A stretch of 64,000 bases of DNA, taken from assembly GCA_048296855.1 (NCBI GenBank), contig CP182631.1. One strand, 5' to 3'. Origin of the DNA: Pseudocolwellia sp048296855 (lineage in GTDB: Bacteria; Pseudomonadota; Gammaproteobacteria; Enterobacterales; Alteromonadaceae). The notes below the pieces were generated by a model. The model saw only the letters and a program-made list of their open reading frames with translations, was not told the DNA's origin and searched no databases. Each line of letters opens with the position of its first letter. The first letter of the stretch is position 1. Shown one piece after another: positions 54,112 through 63,583 of the stretch. A program made the translations under genes and the position numbers.

Positions 54112-56055
54112 TTACTTAGTTAAACTTAACATCAATTTATTTAAACGAGTCACAAAAGATGCAGGATCTTTTAAACTACCACGTTCAGCTAACATAGCTT
54201 GATCGAATAAAACCTCAGTCCATTGATTAAATTGATCATCATCAGATTCATCTGAGATATGTTTAACTAATTCATGTTCTGCATTTATTTCGAATATAGG
54301 CAGTGTTTCTGGCACACTTTGCCCTACAGATTCCATGAGTTTAATCATTTGACTACTCATATCATTTTCATCGGTAACAATACAAGCAGGAGAGTCTGTT
54401 AAGCGTTGCGATAATTTAACATCTTTTACTTTACCTTTTAACGCAGCTTTTATACGTGTAACAACCGAGTCAAACTCTTGTTCAAGTTTTTCTTGTGCTT
54501 CTTTAGTTTCAGCATCATCCATATCACCTAAATCTAAACCACCACGAGTAACTGATTGAAGCTGTTTACCATCAAACTCATTTAAATGACTTATCATCCA
54601 TTCATCAATACGATCAGACAACAATAATACTTCAATACCTTTTTTACGGAACACTTCTAAATGAGGACTATTTTTTGCGGCTGAGAAATTATCAGCAACA
54701 ACATAATAAATTTTATCTTGCCCTTCTTTCATGCGCTCAATGTATTCAGGTAAAGAAACACTTTGCACATCTGTATTCTCGTTTGTCGAAGCAAAACGAA
54801 GTAATTTAGCAATTTGCTCTTTATGAGCCATGTCTTCAGCTGGACCTTCTTTTAAGACTTGCCCAAATTCATTCCAGAATATTTGATATTTTTCTTTATC
54901 ATTATTTCCTAAACGCTCTAACATAGTTAAAACACGTTTAGTACAGCCTTTTCTGATCGCTTGAGTCACTTTATTGTCTTGTAAAATTTCGCGAGAAACA
55001 TTTAAAGGTAAATCATTAGAATCTAATAAACCTTTAACAAAGCGTAAATACGTTGGCATAAATTGTTCAGCGTCATCCATAATGAAAACACGTTGAACAT
55101 ATAATTTTAAGCCGTGTTGTTTTTCACGATTATGTAAATCAAAAGGAGCTTTAGCAGGAACGTATAATAAGCTTGTGTATTCGGTTTTACCTTCTACTCT
55201 ATTATGTGCCCAAAGTAGAGGGTCACCATAATCGTGCGATACATGTTTATAGAATTCTTTATATTCATCATCAGACACTTCAGATTTTTCACGTGTCCAT
55301 AATGCTGTTGCTTTATTAACGGTTTCCCATGTAGCTTCTTTTGCTTCGATAGCAGGTCGAGTTACATTACCTTCATCATCTTTTTCTTCTGCTACAGCTT
55401 CAACAGCAGGAGTTAACATTTCAACTGACACTGAAATATGATCCGAATATTTAGTCACTATCGACTTCAAACGCCAATCGTCTGCAAATTCAGACTCATC
55501 TTCTTTTAAATGAAGAATAATATCAGTACCACGATTCGCTTTATCTATTTGAGCCGTTGTAAATTCACCTTCGCCTTCACTACTCCACTCCACACCTTTA
55601 GACGCGTCATCACCAGCAGCGCGAGAACGTACTGTTACTCTATCAGCAACAATAAAAGCAGAATAAAAGCCAACACCAAATTGACCAATCAATTGAGAAT
55701 CAGACGCTTGATCGCCTGATAACTGAGAAAAGAAATCCGCAGTTCCTGATTTAGCAATAGTACCTAAATGAGTAACGACATCTTCATGGTTCATACCTAT
55801 ACCGTTATCTGAAATAGTTAAGGTATTATTTTCTTTATCAGCACTTACACGAACACGTAAGTCGCTATCACCTTCATATAAATCAGCATTTGATAATGCT
55901 CTAAAACGTAATTTATCAGCAGCATCTGCAGCGTTAGATACTAATTCACGTAAGAAAATTTCTTTATTCGAATATAATGAATGGATCATTAATTTCAATA
56001 TTTTAGCTGTATCAGCACTAAAACTATGATTTTCGGTATTTTTTATATCAGTCAT
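54112..56055 (-). CDS. htpG: Molecular chaperone HtpG (Hsp90)
   Basis: 647 residues; E. coli HtpG has 624, the extra residues being an acidic insert at about 220-235 (EEKDDEGN). The GHKL ATPase motifs are visible: ELVSNAADAADKLRF, SDNGIGM, GQFGVGFYSAF and the catalytic Arg in LNVSREILQDN. A good AGAGG precedes ATG 56055. I looked for a heat-shock promoter in the 250 bases before it and did not find a convincing one. It lies between recR and adk as in many gammaproteobacteria. Confidence 0.98.
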   Translation of the reverse strand: MTDIKNTENHSFSADTAKILKLMIHSLYSNKEIFLRELVSNAADAADKLRFRALSNADLYEGDSDLRVRVSADKENNTLTISDNGIGMNHEDVVTHLGTIAKSGTADFFSQLSGDQASDSQLIGQFGVGFYSAFIVADRVTVRSRAAGDDASKGVEWSSEGEGEFTTAQIDKANRGTDIILHLKEDESEFADDWRLKSIVTKYSDHISVSVEMLTPAVEAVAEEKDDEGNVTRPAIEAKEATWETVNKATALWTREKSEVSDDEYKEFYKHVSHDYGDPLLWAHNRVEGKTEYTSLLYVPAKAPFDLHNREKQHGLKLYVQRVFIMDDAEQFMPTYLRFVKGLLDSNDLPLNVSREILQDNKVTQAIRKGCTKRVLTMLERLGNNDKEKYQIFWNEFGQVLKEGPAEDMAHKEQIAKLLRFASTNENTDVQSVSLPEYIERMKEGQDKIYYVVADNFSAAKNSPHLEVFRKKGIEVLLLSDRIDEWMISHLNEFDGKQLQSVTRGGLDLGDMDDAETKEAQEKLEQEFDSVVTRIKAALKGKVKDVKLSQRLTDSPACIVTDENDMSSQMIKLMESVGQSVPETLPIFEINAEHELVKHISDESDDDQFNQWTEVLFDQAMLAERGSLKDPASFVTRLNKLMLSLTK

Positions 56056-56305
56056 TGAATAAACCTCTTCAAACTAAAACTCATTGGGTCATACATGGAC
56101 AACAAACACGAAATAACATAAAAGTTACATCTATTGTTGTTAGTTGCCATTAGATATAAGACTGTCTTTTTTCTTTTCAACCTTTGATGATAAAAGAAAG
56201 TTAACAAAGCCCTAACTACTGACCATATTTGCAATATTCATCAATTCAATAAGAAATAAAAATAAATAATCGAATAATTAAATCAATATAATTTGAAATC
56301 ATATT

Positions 56306-56908
56306 TTATGAATAACGTTTTCGGCCAGATAAAGCATGAGACAAAGTATTTCCGTCTACATACTCCAGTTCGCCTCCAACTGGAACTCCATGTGCAATGC
56401 GTGAAACATCCACATTATATTTTGATGCTAATTCAGCAATATAATGTGCTGTTGCCTCACCTTCTACTGTCGGGTTAGTCGCAAGAATAACTTCCTTAAA
56501 GTTATCGCTCGTGAGTAGTGTACTTAGTACATCAAGCCCTAAATCTTCTGGGCCTATTCCATCAATAGGAGATAAATGCCCCATAAGAATAAAATACTTC
56601 CCTTTAAATTCACTCGTTTGCTCAATAGCAATAACATCGGCAGGCGATTCTACAATACAAAGTTGCTGTACAATTTCACGTTTAGGATTTTGACAAATCT
56701 CACATAAATCTTGCTCTGTAAACGTTCTGCATTGCTGACAATGACCAACATTTTCCATGGCATTTTTCAACGAATGAGACAATTTAGTACCACCAACTCT
56801 ATTTCGTTCTAACAAATAGAATGCCATTCTTTGGGCTGACTTAGCACCTACGCCCGGTAAGCACTTTAAAGCATCAATAAGTTCATGTACTAAAGGACTA
56901 AAATTCAT
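56306..56908 (-). CDS. recR: Recombination protein RecR
   Basis: 200 residues from ATG 56908 (E. coli 201); an upstream in-frame start at 56938 adds ten residues that do not belong to the family. The helix-hairpin-helix LKCLPGVGAKSAQRMAFYLL, the zinc finger (CQQCRTFTEQDLCEIC) and the Toprim domain (LCIVESPADVIAIE) are in order. It acts with RecF and RecO in loading RecA at gaps. dnaX and ybaB, which normally precede recR, are not here; a PEP-CTERM gene is divergent instead. Confidence 0.97.
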   Translation of the reverse strand: MNFSPLVHELIDALKCLPGVGAKSAQRMAFYLLERNRVGGTKLSHSLKNAMENVGHCQQCRTFTEQDLCEICQNPKREIVQQLCIVESPADVIAIEQTSEFKGKYFILMGHLSPIDGIGPEDLGLDVLSTLLTSDNFKEVILATNPTVEGEATAHYIAELASKYNVDVSRIAHGVPVGGELEYVDGNTLSHALSGRKRYS

Positions 56909-57272
56909 GATATTTATACACTTATATTTATTAAACAATTTTATTCATATTATTCTAGCACTAAGTAAATATCTAAAATATAATAGCTTTATAAGTTATT
57001 TGTAATAAATAGAGTTATTTGAGAGAAAAAGCAACAAATCTAAAACGTTAACAACAAGTTAATAAATAGTAATAAAAACACTACCATGAGTGTCTAGATT
57101 TTTTACAGTTAAACTAAACAAGTAATAAAAATAATAAGAAAACAAAAGTAACAAACTGAAAAAAAACAAATTTTTAATTTAGGCATAATTAATGCTTTAA
57201 TTAAAACAAAATTTAAATGTAATGGCATTATGAGCATTACATTACGTTAAATAACATAATATTGGAGTTAAC
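56909..57272. other. AT-rich gene-free stretch between recR and PEP-CTERM gene
   Basis: 364 bases, very AT-rich. It must hold the recR promoter on the minus strand and the sigma-54-like site at 57181 on the plus strand. I see no gene or long repeat in it. Confidence 0.6.
57181..57196 (+). promoter_or_regulatory. Sigma-54-like promoter for the second PEP-CTERM gene
   Basis: AGGCATAATTAATGCT has GG and GC at the correct -24/-12 spacing, with ATGCT close to the TTGCA/T element; the first base of the -24 block differs from consensus. The leader of about 66 bases nearly equals that of the other PEP-CTERM gene. Confidence 0.5.
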
Positions 57273-58112
57273 ATGTTGTTAAATATAAGTAAATTAAGCA
57301 TGGCGGGGTTGGCATTAATGTCGGCATCTGCATTTGCAAGTACAACCAATTTTGGCTCAGTAAGTGACACTGGGAATAACTTCAACCAATTTTCAGTTGT
57401 ATCTGATGGTGTTACTATTAACGTTTCAGGTTGGTCTGATACAGCAAGTTTTTCTGGTGGTTCATCAGCTAACCCATTAACTGGTGATGATAAAATCGAA
57501 CGTGCTAGAGATTTTGATAAAAATGGTAATGGTTGGTCAATGGAAAACCGTGATGAATCAAAATCTAATGGTACCCAAAAAACATGGGTGGATGGTTATT
57601 CTCACTCAGCAGATAACTTATCCGCAGGCAGCCAAGATTATGATACATATTTACTTGAATTTTCTGTAGCTGTAAACCTTTCTGAAGCAACTTATTCATG
57701 GAATCTTGGCAATACATCTAATAACCAAGTAACTGTAGCGGCTTTAAGTAGCAACAACCTTAATGGTAATAGCTGGGCTAATGTTAAAAGTAATCAAACA
57801 ATTTCATCTGGTTATTCTCAAATGCAGGATACCGGCGGTTACTATACTACTAGCTTCACAAATGCTACAAGTAACGTAACAGGAACATATTCTCAGTATT
57901 GGATAATTAGTGCCTTAAACTCTGTGTTTAGTTCAACGGATACAAGCGGCTTAGAAGGTAACGACGGTATGAAATTATCTGGTGTTTCTTTTTCGAAAGA
58001 TCCAGGTACTCCACCACCGCCATCTACATCAGTACCAGAACCTACTTCTATTACAATGTTTGGCTTAGCATTAATTGGTTTATTTGCTGCAAACAGACGT
58101 AAAATTAAATAA
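57273..58112 (+). CDS. PEP-CTERM sorting-domain protein
   Basis: 279 residues. A signal peptide is cut near SAFASTTNF. The body is rich in Ser, Asn, Gly and Asp (for example GDDKIERARDFDKNGNGW, which includes a calcium-loop-like DKNGNG). A Pro-rich linker (GTPPPPSTS) leads to the sorting signal VPEPTSITMFGLALIGLF followed by basic residues. It is expected to be exosortase-processed and surface-linked. GGAG precedes ATG 57273. The PrsT-like gene follows after a terminator. Confidence 0.92.
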   Translation: MLLNISKLSMAGLALMSASAFASTTNFGSVSDTGNNFNQFSVVSDGVTINVSGWSDTASFSGGSSANPLTGDDKIERARDFDKNGNGWSMENRDESKSNGTQKTWVDGYSHSADNLSAGSQDYDTYLLEFSVAVNLSEATYSWNLGNTSNNQVTVAALSSNNLNGNSWANVKSNQTISSGYSQMQDTGGYYTTSFTNATSNVTGTYSQYWIISALNSVFSSTDTSGLEGNDGMKLSGVSFSKDPGTPPPPSTSVPEPTSITMFGLALIGLFAANRRKIK

Positions 58113-58130
58113 TAATTTATTTTTGTTATT

Positions 58131-58158
58131 AAAAAGATGGCTAAGCCATCTTTTTTTT
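58131..58158 (+). terminator. Rho-independent terminator after the PEP-CTERM gene
   Basis: GATGGC-TAA-GCCATC stem followed by eight T residues, 19 bases after the stop. Confidence 0.92.
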
Positions 58159-58309
58159 ATCTAAAAACTAGGCTATATTCATAGCACACTAATTCTATTA
58201 AACTCTTAATAAAATATAATAATAATTGAATTAATAAATTCACTTCTATAACAAAGTGAATAATTACAAATGTTTCAAGTTTTGTTATCAACCTTAAAGC
58301 TGGATAAAT

Positions 58310-61075
58310 ATGCGTTCATTACTTATAGCATCTACATTATTACTGTCTCTCAATTCTTACGCTTTTAATGATTTTGAAAAAGCACTAACCTCTTATAATA
58401 AAAACGAAGTAGACGAGGCTTATGTTCACTTAAAAAACGTTTTAAAAGACGAAGAAGATAATTTGCCTGCCATTGTTCTTATGGGCAGAGTATTACTTAA
58501 AAAAGGTTTGTACTTTGAAGGTATAGAAGTTTTACAAGAAGCCTTATTTAGAGGAGCTGATGTCAATTTTTTAATTGACGACCTTACCAGCGCCTTAATG
58601 TTAACAAACTCTTTTGACGATGTTATTAAATTAAGCTCAAACAAACATTTAACTCCCGCCAGTCAGCTAACAGCATTTTTACTATCAGGTAATGCTTATT
58701 CAGCAATGAAAGACTACGATAACGCTAAGATCTATTATAAAAAAGCCTACGCCCTTGCTCCAAATGATCTGAGAACTATTAGTGCGTTATCAGCTTTTGA
58801 GTTACAACAAAGAAACTTTTCTGATGCTGAAAATCTTATTGCTAAAGCACAAATACTTTTTCCAAACGATAGTCGAGTGTGGAATTTAAAAGGACAGCTG
58901 CACGATAACAAATCTGAATATGATCAATCTCTTCAAGCTTATAAGCAAGGTTATAAGGTAAATCCTGAAGACCCTTTTATTCAAAGAGCTCTGGCCAATG
59001 CTTACGCCAACGCTAATATGACTAAAGAAGCCCTTGCATTAGTAGAGAATATATTAAAAGAAACCCCCGATGATCCTTTTGCAAAACTACTTAAAAGCCG
59101 CTTGTTCGCCTATAGCTCTAAGACGGAAGAAGCAAATCAGATACTTATTGATATTAGCCAAAAATTATCACTTCTTAGTGATGAAAAAAGAAATAGCAAT
59201 GTATCACTATCGTTAGTGGCTGGAACAGCTGCTTATTTACAAAACAACTTAGAGTTAGCCCAAAAAGAGTTGCAGTTTTATGTAAAAGAGCAACCTCAAG
59301 ATTTAAGTGGGATCAGTTTACTGGTTGATATTTACTTAAGCCAAGGTCAAGCTTCAAAAGCATTTGAGTTACTCGAAAACAAAAATAAATTTATTAAACA
59401 TAATTTAGAACTTTCAATAAAACTCTTTGAGCTTTATCTTGACGATAATAAAATTTACAAAGCCGAACAAATATTATCTCCATTAGAAAAAAATTATGGT
59501 AAGCATTTACAATTTATTTTAGCCAAAGCAAACCTGCTAGCTAAAAGTAATCAATTAGATAAAGCATTACAATTATTAGAAGAAAATAAACCTGTAGATT
59601 TTTCACCTGCATATTCAATAACTAAAGGGTTACTGTTTTCAGCTAACAACCAAATATCTGAAGCTCATAATATTGCCGACGAGCTAATTAAAATCAATGC
59701 GACTAATGTTGATTATTTGAGTTTTAAAGCCAGTTTATTATTACAACAAAATAATTGGCTTGAAGCCTTAGATGTTTTATCTCAAATTTTAAAACAACAA
59801 CCTAATAATTTTAATGCTCTATTTAATAGTGCAACCGCTAACGCTGCTTTATCTAAATTTGAAGATGCTAAAGCAATATCTGCACGATTAATTGAAACTC
59901 AACCCAATAATTTATCATTAAAAGTACTTAATGCTAAAATTGATAGAGATATGGGTAATGTAGAGCAAGCGAAAGAAGTACTTACTCAAATAATAAGTAA
60001 AAACTCAACTTACATTCCAGCCTTAGAAACTTTAATGGAGCTTAATTATCAGCAAAAAGATTATGAACAAGCATTAGAACAAGTTGATAGGTTAAGTAAG
60101 TTAAGCTTTTTAAATGCTAAATATATAAAAATGAAAGCACAAATTTACTTGGGCTTAAACGATTTCACTAATGCTAAAAAACAATTACAGCTACTTTCTG
60201 GCGTGGTTACTACACCAAGAGATATTTTTGTAATGAGTCAAATGCAGATACAAGCAAATGATATATCTGGCGCTAAAAAGAGCTTAGAAAAAGCACTTTC
60301 TATTGAACCTAAAAATATATTTATACAACGTTCACTCGCGAAACTTGAAATCGATTTAGGTGATTTTTCTGAAGCTAATTCCATTTTATCAAAACTTGAA
60401 AAAGCGAATAGATATGATCCTAATGTATTAATGCTTAGAGGTGACTACCATCTCAAAAAAGGTAATAAAGTTGCCGCTCATAAATTTTATTTAAAAGCTT
60501 TAGATAAAGATAATAACTTTCATATTGTGTTATTAAAATTATATCAACTAGCCTTAGATAAAGTAGAAGAACAGAGCTTTACGGCCACATTAAAAAATAT
60601 ATTAGCTAAAAATCCAGAGAATTATTTAATGCGATCCATATATGCCGATTACTTATTAGGTAAAGGGAATGTTAAAGAAGCTAAAGGTCACTACGAAAAA
60701 TTAGTTACTGTTGATAATTTAATAAACAAAGCTTCTATATTAAATAACTTAGCTAACATATATATCACTATTGATTTGAATAAAGCAGAGGCATACTCAA
60801 AAAAATCTATGGAATTAAATAACAACTCTTCTGCAATAATTGACACTTATGGTTGGATTTTAAGTCTTAATAATAAATTTGATGAAAGCTTGTCAATTCT
60901 CAGAAAAGCCTATTCAATGGATTCCAATAATCCTTCAATTAACTATCATATTGGTTATACCTTAGTTAAGTTAAATAGAATTGAAGAAGCCAAGCGAGAA
61001 CTAAAACAGTCACTAGCTAATAAAAACAGATTTACGGAACGCGAAGACGCTCAAAAGCTTCTTAACTCCCTTTAA
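58310..61075 (+). CDS. PrsT-like PEP-CTERM system TPR-repeat protein
   Basis: 921 residues with an N-terminal signal peptide (cut near NSYAF) and some twenty or more tetratricopeptide repeats filling the rest. The length and repeat pattern fit the PEP-CTERM system TPR protein PrsT, found with exosortase and exopolysaccharide genes. PrsT proteins are often lipoproteins, but no lipobox Cys is present here, so a soluble periplasmic form is predicted. It lies behind a PEP-CTERM gene, which supports the assignment; a general TPR assembly factor is the alternative. Confidence 0.8.
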   Translation: MRSLLIASTLLLSLNSYAFNDFEKALTSYNKNEVDEAYVHLKNVLKDEEDNLPAIVLMGRVLLKKGLYFEGIEVLQEALFRGADVNFLIDDLTSALMLTNSFDDVIKLSSNKHLTPASQLTAFLLSGNAYSAMKDYDNAKIYYKKAYALAPNDLRTISALSAFELQQRNFSDAENLIAKAQILFPNDSRVWNLKGQLHDNKSEYDQSLQAYKQGYKVNPEDPFIQRALANAYANANMTKEALALVENILKETPDDPFAKLLKSRLFAYSSKTEEANQILIDISQKLSLLSDEKRNSNVSLSLVAGTAAYLQNNLELAQKELQFYVKEQPQDLSGISLLVDIYLSQGQASKAFELLENKNKFIKHNLELSIKLFELYLDDNKIYKAEQILSPLEKNYGKHLQFILAKANLLAKSNQLDKALQLLEENKPVDFSPAYSITKGLLFSANNQISEAHNIADELIKINATNVDYLSFKASLLLQQNNWLEALDVLSQILKQQPNNFNALFNSATANAALSKFEDAKAISARLIETQPNNLSLKVLNAKIDRDMGNVEQAKEVLTQIISKNSTYIPALETLMELNYQQKDYEQALEQVDRLSKLSFLNAKYIKMKAQIYLGLNDFTNAKKQLQLLSGVVTTPRDIFVMSQMQIQANDISGAKKSLEKALSIEPKNIFIQRSLAKLEIDLGDFSEANSILSKLEKANRYDPNVLMLRGDYHLKKGNKVAAHKFYLKALDKDNNFHIVLLKLYQLALDKVEEQSFTATLKNILAKNPENYLMRSIYADYLLGKGNVKEAKGHYEKLVTVDNLINKASILNNLANIYITIDLNKAEAYSKKSMELNNNSSAIIDTYGWILSLNNKFDESLSILRKAYSMDSNNPSINYHIGYTLVKLNRIEEAKRELKQSLANKNRFTEREDAQKLLNSL

Positions 61076-61093
61076 AATCCACTTAAAAATATA

Positions 61094-61122
61094 AAAGCCT
61101 AACAACTCTCGTTAGGCTTTTT
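61094..61122 (+). terminator. Rho-independent terminator after the PrsT-like gene
   Basis: AAAGCCTAAC and GTTAGGCTTT pair around a short loop, followed by a T-rich run, about 20 bases after the stop at 61075. Confidence 0.92.
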
Positions 61123-61329
61123 CTTTTGAGAGCTATAACCTAAAAAACTATAAATACAACTACATATAAATTATTAATATATAGTAAAATAAAAGAGTTT
61201 TTAGGGTTCTCACTTAAAATGATAATATGACAATAATTGGCATCATGTGTAATTTAACCTGAAGCAACTATATAAAAGACAGTATAAGACGTTCATATAC
61301 AATACCTCTGGACAGCATAAAGGTTTCCG

Positions 61330-62169
61330 ATGCTAATTAATGACAAAAATTCAAACATTACGTTTAATAGTAAAGCCGTTTTAAATTCTGGTGAGGTAGC
61401 ATTAGTCGGTGCTGGCCCGGGTGATCCTGAACTATTGACTTTACGGGCCTTAAGCTTTATTCAACAAGCAGAAGTGACCATTTATGATCGTCTAGTCAGC
61501 CAAGATATTCTTAATTTACTACCTGAAACATCTGAAAAGCTTTACGTAGGTAAAAAACAAGCTAAGCATTCTGTTCCTCAAGATCAAATAAACGAATTAC
61601 TTGTAGAACAAGCTAAATTGGGTAAACGAGTGCTTCGTTTAAAAGGTGGTGATCCTTTCGTTTTTGGTAGAGGTGGAGAAGAAGCTGAATATGTGCTCTC
61701 TCAAGGTTTTAATTGTCATTTATGTCCAGGTATTACCGCTGCATCAGGTTGTACTACCTATGCTGGTATCCCTTTAACACATAGAGGTGTTGCACAAGGC
61801 TGTACCTTTATTACAGGGCATATGGAGAATGATGGTGAACTCAACTTACCTTGGGAAAGTTTAACGTCTAATGCTCAAACCATTGTCTTTTATATGGGGA
61901 TAAATACATTACCTAAAATTGCGGCAAAACTTATAGCACATGGTAAAAAGGCAGATACTCCTGCGGCTCTTATTTATAAAGGTACTCAACCAGAACAACA
62001 AGTGTACCGAGGTCAATTAAATACATTGGAAAACATAGTGGCTGAACATAATATAAAACCACCTACATTAATTGTTATTGGCGATGTCGTTAATCAGTTA
62101 ACTACACAGCAGCTATCTTCACCAGGCTTATTAGAAGCCGAACCAAGCTTACAATCAAATAGTTTATAA
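61330..62169 (+). CDS. cobA: Uroporphyrinogen-III C-methyltransferase (SUMT)
   Basis: 279 residues. It methylates uroporphyrinogen III at C-2 and C-7 to precorrin-2, for siroheme. Motifs: VALVGAGPGDPELLTLRA, LKGGDPFVFGRGGEEAEY, PGITAASGCTTYAGIPLTHRG and FYMGINTLP. It is the single-domain CobA form and lacks the CysG dehydrogenase domain, so another enzyme must complete siroheme. AAAGG precedes ATG 61330. Its 3' end overlaps the convergent DTW gene by six bases. No nitrite or sulfite reductase genes lie next to it in the window. Confidence 0.96.
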   Translation: MLINDKNSNITFNSKAVLNSGEVALVGAGPGDPELLTLRALSFIQQAEVTIYDRLVSQDILNLLPETSEKLYVGKKQAKHSVPQDQINELLVEQAKLGKRVLRLKGGDPFVFGRGGEEAEYVLSQGFNCHLCPGITAASGCTTYAGIPLTHRGVAQGCTFITGHMENDGELNLPWESLTSNAQTIVFYMGINTLPKIAAKLIAHGKKADTPAALIYKGTQPEQQVYRGQLNTLENIVAEHNIKPPTLIVIGDVVNQLTTQQLSSPGLLEAEPSLQSNSL

Positions 62170-62901
62170 GCTTGTTAAATACTTTTGGTAATCCTCAACA
62201 GCATGGGGATTACCTGTATTTTCTTGGCAAACACTTTGTCGATATTGAAAATTAAATACATCAAACCATAAATCTAAAACTTCAGCGTTTACGCCCTCTC
62301 CAAACATATCTAACACTCTTGCTGCCACTTCTGCTGTTGCAAACTGGTTACTAGCTGATGCTTGTCTAATTTGATATCGAGAAATCATATCCTTGTTTTC
62401 TGTCATTTCAGGGTTAAATGAAACAACAGGAAAGCGGTTAAGGTATGGGCTTTTACGAAACATTTTTTTAGCTTCTCGCCAGCTACCATCTAACATAATA
62501 AATAATGGTCGCTTACCCTCTTTAACAACAAGTGTTTGATTATAAACCTCTCTTTCAGGCTCGGCATATTGATCGGGAAATACCACAAAAGGTTGCCATT
62601 GTTCATCATTTAAAACCGCTAATAAATCTTTGTTTTCTTCAGTTCTTGACCATAAAAAAGCAAACGTATCGGGTACTACGTCAGCAATTAATTTACCCGT
62701 ATTGCTCGGTTTTAAAATTTCTGTGTCATACATCAATAATAAAAAACCGGCATTACTAGTCATCTTAGGTGTTAACTTACAAATACAATGAGTTAAACCA
62801 ATACGACATTTTTCACAGCGTTTAACTTTCCAACCTCTAGAATTATAAACGGTGGTACTGATACTTTTTCGATGCTCGTAAAGTCGATGAACTGCGTTCA
62901 T
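62164..62901 (-). CDS. tapT: DTW-domain tRNA-uridine aminocarboxypropyltransferase
   Basis: 245 residues. The N-terminal zinc cysteines (CEKCRIGLTHCIC) and the DTW-family motif, here LDGSWREAKKMFRKSP with Ser in place of the usual Thr, are followed by YQIRQASASNQFATAEVAA. It adds the aminocarboxypropyl group to a tRNA uridine (acp3U47 for E. coli YfiP/TapT). The gene symbol rests on family resemblance; the related TuaA-type enzymes are an alternative. Confidence 0.85.
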   Translation of the reverse strand: MNAVHRLYEHRKSISTTVYNSRGWKVKRCEKCRIGLTHCICKLTPKMTSNAGFLLLMYDTEILKPSNTGKLIADVVPDTFAFLWSRTEENKDLLAVLNDEQWQPFVVFPDQYAEPEREVYNQTLVVKEGKRPLFIMLDGSWREAKKMFRKSPYLNRFPVVSFNPEMTENKDMISRYQIRQASASNQFATAEVAARVLDMFGEGVNAEVLDLWFDVFNFQYRQSVCQENTGNPHAVEDYQKYLTSL

Positions 62902-62965
62902 TAATTATTCTCATTAATAAAAAGGTAAACATAAATAAGTGTTACAAAGTTTCGGTATGCTCGAC

Positions 62966-63583
62966 TTATTGTTTATTGACACTGGAATAGCGCTTAAAAC
63001 TAAGTATAGTGCCCAATAAAGCTAAAAGAACAACAAGGGCTAAACCTACAACACCTAAAACATTATCGACAGCTTTAATCCCTGTCCATTTTAGATAATG
63101 AATTTGATACATAGTATCAATAAATTCAGTGTCAGGACCTTGTTGATACAAACTCATTTGAGGCCAATTTAAGGTAATTGCAACTTGAGTAGACGTTAAT
63201 GCTGTTAAACCATCAAGACTCACTACATTGCCATAACGTTCAGTATTATGCTTTATTGCATCTTTGATCAAAGCTTCTACTTGTTGCTCACTAGGTATTT
63301 CAATAGTTTGCATTGTTGCTCTATCCAAATGAGACCATTTATTATCTTCATTTTTAACTAATAAATGCTCTCCAAGAATGGAGTGTATTATTTTAATTTC
63401 AGACCACTGATTAGTGTTAGGCGTTGTAAATGAATTGATCGAAGGATATGTTTTTATGGCTAGTTGTTCGTAAGCTTCTGAGTAACCGGGTTTAATAAAA
63501 AAGAAACCGCCCGTAATTGCCCAAGCAATTAAAGGCAAAAGCATAATAAAACCTAGGTAGTTATGATACTTTTTAAGATTCAC
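62966..63583 (-). CDS. PepSY-associated membrane protein
   Basis: 205 residues with an N-terminal helix (KYHNYLGFIMLLPLIAWAITGGFFF) and a C-terminal helix (about 173-196), enclosing a periplasmic PepSY-like domain. The HNYLG...TGG pattern is typical of the PepSY-TM (DUF3649/PiuB-like) proteins, sometimes linked to iron uptake. It overlaps the DUF808 gene upstream by 11 bases. No Fur box was found. Function unknown. Confidence 0.8.
   Translation of the reverse strand: MNLKKYHNYLGFIMLLPLIAWAITGGFFFIKPGYSEAYEQLAIKTYPSINSFTTPNTNQWSEIKIIHSILGEHLLVKNEDNKWSHLDRATMQTIEIPSEQQVEALIKDAIKHNTERYGNVVSLDGLTALTSTQVAITLNWPQMSLYQQGPDTEFIDTMYQIHYLKWTGIKAVDNVLGVVGLALVVLLALLGTILSFKRYSSVNKQ

Noticed and set aside
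56056..56305. Heat-shock (sigma-32) promoter before htpG
   Set aside because: GTTGAAA occurs on the minus strand, but no CCCCAT-like -10 element stands at the right distance; the evidence is too weak.
57223..57240. Second sigma-54-like motif TGGCATTATGAGCATT before the PEP-CTERM gene
   Set aside because: The GG to GC spacing is two bases too short for sigma-54, which tolerates little change; the site at 57181 fits better.
58185..58205. Sigma-54-like motif AGGCTATATTCATAGC before the PrsT-like gene
   Set aside because: The spacing is one base too long and the -12 block is poor.
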